Of a stretch of DNA of 15,819 nt, positions 1 through 7,723 are shown one piece after another. The first letter of the stretch is position 1. Each line of letters opens with the position of its first letter. The translations under genes and the position numbers were made by a program. Source of the DNA: CAYFSC01 sp964345695 (lineage in GTDB: Bacteria > Bacteroidota > Rhodothermia > Rhodothermales > Salinibacteraceae); NCBI GenBank assembly GCA_964345695.1, contig CAYFSC010000063.1, forward strand, positions 1-15,819, written 5' to 3'. The notes under the pieces are model-generated. The model was given only the letters and a program-made list of their open reading frames with translations. It searched no databases and had not been told where the DNA came from.

Positions 1-49
1 GTGATGCGCAAGAGCAAGAGGGATCCGGACGGCGGTTTGCCCGTCGCGG

Positions 50-502
50 CTAGTTGTTGCGCGAGCGCACAAGTTCGAAACAGGTCTTGGGCTGGGGATC
101 GCCCTCGACGGTGTAGCTACGGAGCGACCCATCGTCGTCGGCAATGATCACGACCGCTTCGGCGTTCGGGTCGTAGGTCTGCATGCGCTCGTCCAGCCAG
201 TCGTGCGGCAGGCCTTCGTCGGTCTGCCCGTTCAGCCAAGGTCCTTCGGCGGGAGAGTACAAAAGCTTGCGTGATCCGAAAGGATGAGCGACGGGCGCCT
301 CAGCGGGATCGCCTTGGGCAACGACCACAGCGCCGATCCCGTACTTCTTGAACCCGAAGAACGAGGCCGCCGCCACGTCCATCCAGTGATCGACCAGAAA
401 GTCGTGGTGGTCCGACTCTTTCCGATCACTCTCCGGAGCGTCCTTCGGAGCTTTGATGGTCACGAAGTGTCCGTTTTCGTCGACGAGGGACGTGCTTCGC
501 AT
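50..502 (-). CDS. Small acidic hypothetical protein (150 aa)
   Basis: I do not recognise this protein. The start is placed at the ATG whose product begins MRSTSLVDENGHF. The frame stays open upstream as far as 736, but that stretch crosses the icd terminator hairpin and the end of icd and reads as low-quality Arg/Pro/Cys-rich sequence. The product is acidic and soluble, with no signal peptide or membrane segment. Residues about 35-63 (WMDVAAASFFGFKKYGIGAV, then VVAQGD) look like a helix followed by a beta strand. A second hydrophobic strand, EAVVIIADDDG, lies near residues 114-124. This suggests a small alpha/beta fold. It lies downstream of the icd terminator, so it probably has its own promoter, but I found no convincing one in 503-595 and no clear ribosome binding site. 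Coding status is likely and function is unknown. Confidence 0.65.
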   Translation of the reverse strand: MRSTSLVDENGHFVTIKAPKDAPESDRKESDHHDFLVDHWMDVAAASFFGFKKYGIGAVVVAQGDPAEAPVAHPFGSRKLLYSPAEGPWLNGQTDEGLPHDWLDERMQTYDPNAEAVVIIADDDGSLRSYTVEGDPQPKTCFELVRSRNN

Positions 503-597
503 GTGCGTGAGCGGGTCAGCGTGTGGAAGTTGACGGGCATTGCCTTGTGTGCACGATCCATGCGGGAGCATGTTCGGGCGCCGGGCGTCACAGTGTC

Positions 598-637
598 GAA
601 AACAAAAGCGGCGGCGCCCGTTGTAGGCGCCGCCGCT
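598..637 (-). terminator. Rho-independent terminator downstream of icd
   Basis: A perfect 12-bp inverted repeat (arms 607-618 and 626-637, AGCGGCGGCGCC and its complement) encloses a 7-nt loop. Read on the minus strand, the stem is followed directly by TTTTGTTTTC (598-607 complemented). It starts about 59 bp after the icd stop codon. This is a textbook intrinsic terminator and separates icd from the small gene at 50-502. Confidence 0.9.
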
Positions 638-695
638 CGGATCAGCGCAGCTGGGAAGAGATCGTGCCTGCGTTCCCCGGTTGTGAGGGCGATCG

Positions 696-1976
<1,281 letters not shown>

Positions 1977-2112
1977 AAAAGATGTCGTCAATCGGTGAAC
2001 GAAGTTCAAAGCGGAGCGGGGCGCGCGACCCCGTCGAAGGCGGTGCTGTTTCCCGCCCGGTCATCACGCGATAGCATCACAACGTAGATCATTCTCGCGT
2101 CTTCCTCTGTTA

Positions 2113-2150
2113 GGAAACCGAAAAAAGTACCGGCTCAGCGATCGGTGGCG
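2113..2150 (-). terminator. Possible weak terminator or attenuator after aceK
   Basis: On the minus strand the aceK stop is overlapped by a short hairpin (ACCG, 10-nt loop, CGGT) followed by a run of six T (complement of 2121-2126). A second small hairpin, TTCCT-N5-AGGAA, lies at 2102-2116. The stem is only 4 bp, so efficiency would be low. It could give partial read-through from aceK into icd. Confidence 0.3.
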
Positions 2151-3901
2151 TAGGCTGGGGTCGCGAGTGTGTCGGCCGGAACGTCACGGCGGTGAGGCAG
2201 GCGCTTGGGCGGCGGGTAAGGAAGGATCGGAAGGATAGCGCCCTCCTGGATGCGGGTCTTCACGTCATTCCAGTATGCGGCCGTGAAGAGCTCGCCGTGC
2301 GCATCGACGAACGCCTCCATAAGCGCACCGCTGACGCCCATCGTTGCCCGAAACTCCTCGGGGAAGACGTCGTCGGGGCCGACGTAAAACCAGGCGTCGG
2401 CGCTCATCTCCTCTAGGTGGGTCCGGGGCTGCGGCTTGCGGCGGAAGGTGTAGTCCGTCACAAAGCCGAGTTCGTCGTAGTCGTAAAACACGACCCGTCC
2501 GTGACGAGTGACGCCGAAGTTTTTCAGCAGGAGATCGCCGGGAAAGATGTTGGTGCGGATGAGATCTTTGATGGCTGCGCCGTATTCGAGAAGGGCAGCG
2601 CGGGCGTCGGCCTCGTCCTGCGTGCGGACGAACAGATCGAGCGGCGTGACCCGGCGCTCCACGTAGCAGTGATCAATCACCACCCGCTGGTCGTCGAGGT
2701 GCACGGTCGAGCCCGCCACGTCGAGCAACGTATCCAGGAGGTCGTCAGAGAAGAGGCGACGGCTGAGGCGGAGGTGTTCAAACTCTTGCGCGTCGACGAG
2801 CCGCCCGGCACGGTCGTGCTGAAAGACCAGCCGATAGCGCTGCTTGACGTCCTGTCGCGTCGTCGTTTTGGGCGGATCGAACCGGTCCTTGATGATCTTG
2901 AACACCATGTCGTAGCTCGGCATCGTGAAGACGGTCATCACCATGCCGCGCTGCCCCGGCGCCTGCACAAAGCGGTCGGTCGTGGTCGAGAAGTGATGCA
3001 GCAGGTCGCGATACAGTTCGGTCTTGCCGTGCTTGTTGTATCCGATGGCAATGTACAGTTCGGCGACCCGCTTGCGCGGGAGGATCTGTTTGAGGAAGCG
3101 GACGAGCGCACTCGGGTGGCGCGTGTCGACGTGGAAGTAAGAGTGCGCGAAGCTGAACAGAATGCTGATGGCATCCTCGTCGAGCAAGACGGCATCCACG
3201 GCCATCCCGTCCGTGTGATTGTGCACGGCCACGGCCAGCGGAACCATGGCATCGCCCACGTGCAGGCAGCCGATGAGATATGCTCCGATGCCGCGGTAGA
3301 ACACCGGACGCAGAACCTCGGCCCGGCGAATTGGGTCTGTATGTCCCTGCGTCTCCAAGGTGCGGCCGATGAACCGCGCCATGCGGCGGGCATCGGCGGC
3401 GGGCGCGCGGAACGGGCCGGACAGGGCGCAGGCGTCGAGCAGGTCGTGCGCGAAGGCTTCTGCAGAGGCGGGATGCTCCGTGACGTGCGTGACGGATGCC
3501 TCCGCCGCCGAGCCGTCCGAGTCGGTCGTGACGAACTCGATCCGGGGGTCGACGCCGACCGTGTTGAAGATGCGGCGGGTGATGGAGTTGAAGAACGTTT
3601 CGGCCAACTCTGCATCGGGGCGGTCGGCGATGCAGTTGGAGTAGGCGGTGCGGATCTGCCGCCAGAGGGCTTTGTCGTGCAGCCGGTCGCCGACGCGCCG
3701 GCGGATGCGCTGCTCGGTGCGGTCGATCACCTCGCGGTACACCATCAGCCGCTCGGTCGCGTCGGCGCGCATGCCGTGCCAGTCGCGGGTGGCGAAGCGC
3801 TCACGGGCCCGTCGCGTGATCACGTGGAAACGAGCTTGGTAGGCATCGAACGCGGTGCGAATCATCTGCGCGTACGTCTGCGCCGCGGGCGAAGCTTCCA
3901 T
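2135..3901 (-). CDS. aceK: Isocitrate dehydrogenase kinase/phosphatase
   Basis: This bifunctional enzyme phosphorylates and dephosphorylates Icd, switching carbon between the TCA cycle and the glyoxylate bypass in organisms that have one. The 588-aa product is collinear with E. coli AceK (578 aa). The ATP-loop motif APGQRGMVM is at residues 314-322, followed by VFKIIKDRF with the expected Lys335. The catalytic block FPGDLLLKNFGVTRHGR has the catalytic Asp456 and Asn461, and FYDYDE has metal-binding Asp474. Asp370 in GRLVDAQEF matches E. coli Asp371, which is needed for phosphatase activity. Both activities should therefore be intact. The ATG at 3901 is chosen because it matches the family start and leaves 35 bp to the upstream gene. 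An ATG at 3976 would overlap that gene. The C-terminal tail of about 30 residues is Pro/Arg-rich and not conserved. In E. coli aceK belongs to aceBAK, whereas here it sits next to its substrate gene icd. Confidence 0.96.
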   Translation of the reverse strand: MEASPAAQTYAQMIRTAFDAYQARFHVITRRARERFATRDWHGMRADATERLMVYREVIDRTEQRIRRRVGDRLHDKALWRQIRTAYSNCIADRPDAELAETFFNSITRRIFNTVGVDPRIEFVTTDSDGSAAEASVTHVTEHPASAEAFAHDLLDACALSGPFRAPAADARRMARFIGRTLETQGHTDPIRRAEVLRPVFYRGIGAYLIGCLHVGDAMVPLAVAVHNHTDGMAVDAVLLDEDAISILFSFAHSYFHVDTRHPSALVRFLKQILPRKRVAELYIAIGYNKHGKTELYRDLLHHFSTTTDRFVQAPGQRGMVMTVFTMPSYDMVFKIIKDRFDPPKTTTRQDVKQRYRLVFQHDRAGRLVDAQEFEHLRLSRRLFSDDLLDTLLDVAGSTVHLDDQRVVIDHCYVERRVTPLDLFVRTQDEADARAALLEYGAAIKDLIRTNIFPGDLLLKNFGVTRHGRVVFYDYDELGFVTDYTFRRKPQPRTHLEEMSADAWFYVGPDDVFPEEFRATMGVSGALMEAFVDAHGELFTAAYWNDVKTRIQEGAILPILPYPPPKRLPHRRDVPADTLATPAYATDR

Positions 3902-3936
3902 GAGAGGCGGGGCGGAAGCAAAAAAGGAGAAACGGG

Positions 3937-4809
3937 TTACAACTGCCCGACGAGATCCCGCACCCGGAGTTCCCACACCTTCCAGGCCGCCTCGCGCACG
4001 ATGCCGCGGCTCATCTTCGACTGTCCCTCGGTGCGCTCCGTGAAGATGACGGGCACCTCCTGAATGCGAAAGCCCGCGCGCCAGGTTCGGTAGTGCATCT
4101 CAACCTGGAAGGCGTAGCCGTTGGAGTTGACGCGGTCGAAGTCAATGCACTCCAGTACGCGGCGGTGAAAGCACTTGAACCCGGCCGTGACGTCGCGAAT
4201 CGGCATGCGGGTGATGGCACGGGTGTAGACGCCTGCGCCGTACGACAGGACGAGCCGCATCAGCGGCCAGTTGATGACGCGCACGCCGTCCACGTAGCGA
4301 GAGCCAATTGTGAGGTCGGCCTCGCCCGCCTGCACCGGGGCGATCAGGCGGGGCAGGTCGCTCGGGTCGTGCGAGAGGTCGGCGTCCATCTCGCAGATGT
4401 ACTGGAAGCCGCGCGCCAGAGCGTAACGAAAGCCGCGCAGATACGCCGTACCCAGGCCGAGCTTTCCGGCGCGTTCCAACAGGTCGACGCGACCCGGATG
4501 TTGGTCCATTGCCGTGCGCACGACGTCGGCCGTGGCGTCGGGCGAGTTGTCGTCCACCACAAGTACCGAGAGGGAGCCCGGCTGGGTCATTACCAGGTCG
4601 ATGACCTGACCGATGTTCTCGGCCTCATTGTATGTGGGAATGATCACCAGGGCGCCGGCGGCTTCCGACGTCGGGGCAGAGGCGGCGGTGGATGCGGCGG
4701 GCGATTCGGGCAAAGCAGAAGCGAGGGAAAAGGCGCAGTACGACGCGAAGGGCCGCTCCGCCGAACGCCGTGCGGCGACCTCTTCCGCAGTTCGGGACGG
4801 ACGGAGCAT
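3937..4809 (-). CDS. GT2 family polyprenol-phosphate mannosyltransferase-like protein
   Basis: This is a GT-A fold family 2 glycosyltransferase of the dolichol/polyprenol-phosphate mannose synthase group, which moves a sugar from GDP-mannose (or a similar donor) to a lipid phosphate at the inner face of the membrane. With the 4809 start, the catalytic domain runs from about residue 52 to the end: VIIPTYNEAENI, VVDDNSPDAT (86-91 DDNSPD), the metal-binding EMDADLSHDP (142-149), IGSRYVDG (168-175), the acceptor region TAGFKCF, and the C-terminal VPVIFTER. There is no C-terminal membrane domain, so it resembles the single-domain enzymes. The first 50 residues are Ala/Ser-rich and not conserved. 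A TTG at 4713 is a possible alternative start. An ATG at 4851 is less likely because it lies within the -35 element of the candidate promoter. The sugar and lipid substrates cannot be fixed from sequence. It is probably cotranscribed with aceK (35-bp gap). Confidence 0.88.
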   Translation of the reverse strand: MLRPSRTAEEVAARRSAERPFASYCAFSLASALPESPAASTAASAPTSEAAGALVIIPTYNEAENIGQVIDLVMTQPGSLSVLVVDDNSPDATADVVRTAMDQHPGRVDLLERAGKLGLGTAYLRGFRYALARGFQYICEMDADLSHDPSDLPRLIAPVQAGEADLTIGSRYVDGVRVINWPLMRLVLSYGAGVYTRAITRMPIRDVTAGFKCFHRRVLECIDFDRVNSNGYAFQVEMHYRTWRAGFRIQEVPVIFTERTEGQSKMSRGIVREAAWKVWELRVRDLVGQL

Positions 4810-4822
4810 GCAATCGATCTGA

Positions 4823-4851
4823 AATCTACCAGCAGAATAGGGGAATGGCAA
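4823..4851 (-). promoter_or_regulatory. Candidate sigma-70-type promoter for the GT2-aceK-icd genes
   Basis: On the minus strand, TTGCCA (complement of 4846-4851; 5 of 6 to TTGACA) is followed by a 17-nt spacer and TAGATT (complement of 4823-4828; 4 of 6 to TATAAT). Transcription would begin near 4816, only a few bases before the ATG at 4809. This implies a very short leader, or translation from the TTG at 4713. Confidence 0.5.
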
Positions 4852-4917
4852 TGGCCGAGGCCGGCGTCAGATTGACAGATCCTCCTTCGTTGCTTCGTTC
4901 TCCCCGTGAAACTGCGC

Positions 4918-4933
4918 GTATCGCATGAGATAC
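4918..4933. repeat. Near-palindrome, candidate operator
   Basis: GTATCGCATGAGATAC is a 16-bp palindrome with one mismatched pair (positions 6 and 11 of the motif). It lies between the divergent GT2 and pdhA genes, about 209 bp before the pdhA ATG and 109 bp before the GT2 ATG. The symmetry suits a dimeric DNA-binding regulator. No family can be named. Confidence 0.35.
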
Positions 4934-5030
4934 AAAGGCTTGGATTTTGCTTTTTCGTAGCGAAGTGGCGATCCTCGGGTAGGCAACATCCGGCGCGCGG
5001 AGATCCCGCGGGCTCTTCTGGTATGGCGGT

Positions 5031-5054
5031 CGATGTCCACTATACCGATGTCCA
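5031..5054. repeat. Direct repeat CGATGTCCA x2
   Basis: The 9-mer CGATGTCCA occurs at 5031-5039 and 5046-5054, a 15-nt period, with CTATAC between the copies (a possible weak -10, TATACC at 5041-5046). It lies about 90-110 bp upstream of the pdhA start. It may be a regulator site or chance. Confidence 0.3.
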
Positions 5055-5141
5055 GGACGGCAGCGGCCCTCCATACGGGACGACGTTCTCACCGTCCGCT
5101 CCTGCCGAGACACGCGGCATCCTTCCTTATCCGATTTGCTT

Positions 5142-6524
5142 ATGGCTATGGCTGACGAATCCACGCCCGTATCGTCGCTCGATGAACTAATTGATCTGGG
5201 TACGGAGCACGACATTCTGGAGCGTCGCGGATCGTGGTACCGATACGAGGACGAACCCATCGCCCAGGGTCGTGAGGCGACCAAGGAGTGGCTGCAGCAG
5301 CACGAGCAGGCGCGCGAACAGATCCGACACGCGATTCACGAAAAACTTGGTATGGTCGAACACGACGAGGCAGACGTATCCACCAACGGAGAGAGCGACG
5401 CGGAATTGGCCCCGTCCAACGGCACGGCCTCCGGCGAAGAAGTGCCCTGGACCCAGCAGTCGATCGACATTCCGGACGGTCCGATCGAAGAGTCCTTTTC
5501 GTACGATACCTTTCCGGCTGACAGCCTCACGCATGAGGACGCCGGCTTTGCTGACGACGAGTTGATGGATGTCCTGCACAACATGTTGCTGCAACGCCGC
5601 TTCGAGGAGCGCTGCCGGCAGATGTACCAGCAGCAGAAGATTTCCGGCTTCCTGCACCTGTACATCGGCCAGGAGGCGGTGTCGACCGGATCGGTACACG
5701 CCATTCGGCTCGGCGAAGACGCGATCATTACCGCGTACCGCGATCACGGCATGGGCCTCGCCATGGGCATGGATCCGAACGTGTGCATGGCCGAGCTCTT
5801 CGGGAAAGAGGACGGCTGCTCGAAGGGGAAGGGCGGCTCGATGCACTTCTTTGATGCCGAGAAGAAAATGATGGGGGGGCACGCCATTGTAGGCGCGCAC
5901 CTTCCGCTTGCCACGGGCATCGCCTTCGCCAACAAGTATCGCGGCGAAGACACGGTGTGCCTTTGCTTCTTCGGCGACGGGGCGATGGCGCAGGGCGCCT
6001 ACCGCGAAGCCCTGAACCTGGCGGGCATCTACGACCTGCCGGTTGTGTTCATCTGCGAGAACAACCAATACGCCATGGGCACAGCGGTCGACCGCGTGCA
6101 GTCCAACCCGGACCTCTTCAAGCACGGCTCGACGTTCGGCTTCCCGTGCTCGCTGGCCAGCGGCATGGACGTGTTCAGCGTGCGCACAGCCGTTGAGAAG
6201 CACGTCGACCTGGCCCGTCAGAATCAGCCGTCGATGCTGGAGGTGCGTACCTACCGGTACCAGGGTCACTCCATCTCCGACCCCGCCGAGTACCGCCAGG
6301 AGGGCGAACTCGACGCCCGCCGGAGCGAAGACGCCATCGTTCGCCTCGAAACGTACATGACCGATCACGGCATCGCCACCGACGACGAGATTGAGGCCCT
6401 CGATGACCAGGTGAAGCAGGATGTGCTCGATGCCATCAGTTACGGCGACGACAGCGAATTCCCCGATGAGGAGGCGCTGTACGAGGACCTTTACGTTCAG
6501 GAGGACTATCCCTTCATCGCGTGA
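5142..6524 (+). CDS. pdhA: Pyruvate dehydrogenase E1 alpha subunit with N-terminal RecA-C-like domain
   Basis: This is the thiamine-diphosphate subunit that, with E1-beta, decarboxylates pyruvate and acetylates the lipoyl arm of E2. The 460-aa product is about 100 residues longer than usual E1-alpha (roughly 330-370 aa). The core begins near residue 135: LHLYIGQEAVSTG, AYRDHGMGLAMG, KGKGGSMHFFD, then the diphosphate/Mg motif GDGAMAQG (278-285) ending in ENN (306-308), and the loop YRYQGHSISDPAEYR (371-385). Before it lies a module (residues about 13-71) matching the RecA C-terminal domain pattern: DELIDLG, ILERRGSWYRY, PIAQGRE, WL, then a helix. An acidic low-complexity linker (72-132) follows. 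The ATG at 5142 is chosen; TTG 5136 and ATG 5148 are alternatives. The branched-chain 2-oxoacid enzyme is a relative, but the E2 context and motifs favour pyruvate. It is first of three pdh genes. Confidence 0.93.
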   Translation: MAMADESTPVSSLDELIDLGTEHDILERRGSWYRYEDEPIAQGREATKEWLQQHEQAREQIRHAIHEKLGMVEHDEADVSTNGESDAELAPSNGTASGEEVPWTQQSIDIPDGPIEESFSYDTFPADSLTHEDAGFADDELMDVLHNMLLQRRFEERCRQMYQQQKISGFLHLYIGQEAVSTGSVHAIRLGEDAIITAYRDHGMGLAMGMDPNVCMAELFGKEDGCSKGKGGSMHFFDAEKKMMGGHAIVGAHLPLATGIAFANKYRGEDTVCLCFFGDGAMAQGAYREALNLAGIYDLPVVFICENNQYAMGTAVDRVQSNPDLFKHGSTFGFPCSLASGMDVFSVRTAVEKHVDLARQNQPSMLEVRTYRYQGHSISDPAEYRQEGELDARRSEDAIVRLETYMTDHGIATDDEIEALDDQVKQDVLDAISYGDDSEFPDEEALYEDLYVQEDYPFIA

Positions 6525-6654
6525 TCAATAATCCATCGGGTGATGGCGAGGCGCCCGAAAGGCATCGACGCTGCGACCCCCGACGAGAACCCGTGGCAGG
6601 GCAGGGGCGCCGTGCAACATTCACCCAGTGACCACTGAAAACCGACATTGACAC

Positions 6655-7638
6655 ATGGCAGAGTTGCAGTTTCGTGAGGCGATCCGCGCGGCAATGACCG
6701 AGGAGATGGAGCGCGACGACAGCGTCTTCCTGATTGGCGAAGAGGTCGGTGCCTACAACGGGGCGTACAAGGTCAGCAAAGGGATGATGGACCAGTTTGG
6801 GGCCGATCGGGTCATCGACACGCCCATTAGCGAGCTTGGATTTGCTGGGCTCGGCATCGGGGCGGCCATGAACGGCCTGCGCCCGATCGTCGAGTTCATG
6901 ACGTTCAACTTTTCGTTCGTCGCGTTCGACCAGGTCATCAACAACGCGCCCAACATGCGCTACATGTCGGGCGGCCAGTTCGAGGTTCCCGTCGTGTTTC
7001 GCGGGCCCAACGGGGCTGCCGGGCAGCTCGGCGCCACGCACTCCAACACGACCGAGGCGCTCTACTCCAACTTCCCGGGTCTGAAGGTCGTCGCTCCGTC
7101 GAACCCCGACGACGCGAAGGGTCTTCTGAAGAGCGCCATCCGGGACGACGATCCGGTGGTGTTTCTCGAAAGTGAGCTCATGTACGGATTGAAGTGGGAG
7201 GTCTCCGACGCGGACGACTACCTTCTGCCGATCGGCGCGGCGCGCATCGCTCGAGACGGCGACGACGTCACGATTGTAGCTCACAGCAAGAGCTTCCATG
7301 TGGCGATGGACGCCGCCGAGGAGCTGGAGAAGCAGGGCTACTCGGCCGAAGTCATCGATCCCCGCACGATCAAGCCGCTCGATATCGACACCATCATCGA
7401 GTCGGTGATGAAGACCAACCGGCTGGTCGTCATCGACGAAAGCAATCCGTTTGCCAGCGTGGCGTCTGAGGTCACGCACCAAGTGCAGGAGCACGCCTTC
7501 GATTATCTCGACGCGCCCGTGTTGCGCGTCACGGCGCCGGACACGCCCGCCCCCTACGCGCCCAACCTGATGGACGCGTACATGCCCAGCGTGGATGAGA
7601 CGGTGACCGCCTGCCGCCGTGTTCTGTACGCCGACTGA
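6655..7638 (+). CDS. pdhB: Pyruvate dehydrogenase E1 beta subunit
   Basis: This is the partner of E1-alpha in the alpha2-beta2 heterotetramer. It contributes half of each thiamine-diphosphate site and docks the E1 component on E2. The 327-aa length is normal for the family. Visible motifs are FREAIRAAMTEEM, GEEVGAYNGAYKVSKG (29-43), the cofactor-activating Glu60 in DTPISELGFAG, FMTFNF, and GATHSNTTEALYSNFPGL with conserved His129. The C-terminal transketolase domain contains EVIDPRTIKPLD and VVIDES. The ATG at 6655 matches the family N-terminus. It lies 130 bp after E1-alpha, a wider gap than usual inside an operon, and no terminator is evident there. It has no added domain, in contrast to E1-alpha. 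Confidence 0.96.
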   Translation: MAELQFREAIRAAMTEEMERDDSVFLIGEEVGAYNGAYKVSKGMMDQFGADRVIDTPISELGFAGLGIGAAMNGLRPIVEFMTFNFSFVAFDQVINNAPNMRYMSGGQFEVPVVFRGPNGAAGQLGATHSNTTEALYSNFPGLKVVAPSNPDDAKGLLKSAIRDDDPVVFLESELMYGLKWEVSDADDYLLPIGAARIARDGDDVTIVAHSKSFHVAMDAAEELEKQGYSAEVIDPRTIKPLDIDTIIESVMKTNRLVVIDESNPFASVASEVTHQVQEHAFDYLDAPVLRVTAPDTPAPYAPNLMDAYMPSVDETVTACRRVLYAD

Positions 7639-7723
7639 CCCGCTTCGCCTGCCGGATGCTGCTCATCGCCGTCTGGCCTTCCTGCTCCATTGAACCTCGA
7701 GATTCGACAACCGATACTGACTT

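Larger units (their letters stand above)
4810..5141. other. Divergent intergenic region, GT2 gene / pyruvate dehydrogenase genes
   Basis: This stretch of about 330 bp separates two divergent transcription units and shows no coding sequence I can support. It is less GC-rich than the flanking genes, as expected for a regulatory region. It holds the minus-strand promoter at 4823-4851, a near-perfect 16-bp palindrome at 4918-4933, a 9-bp direct repeat at 5031-5054, and an isolated TTGACA at 4872-4877 on the plus strand without a matching -10. A plus-strand promoter for the pdh genes must lie here but I could not place it with confidence. Confidence 0.6.

Noticed and set aside
2417..4063. A 548-codon open frame on the plus strand opposite aceK and the end of the GT2 gene
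   Set aside because: Antisense open frames are common in GC-rich coding DNA. Its product is Val/His/Arg/Asp-rich without family motifs, while the opposite strand encodes a clear AceK.
5136..5141. TTG at 5136 as the start of E1 alpha
   Set aside because: It adds only two residues. The ATG at 5142 sits in a context (cttATGGC) like the E2 start.
5187..6368. A 393-codon open frame on the minus strand opposite pdhA
   Set aside because: It is a shadow of pdhA codon structure with no protein motifs.
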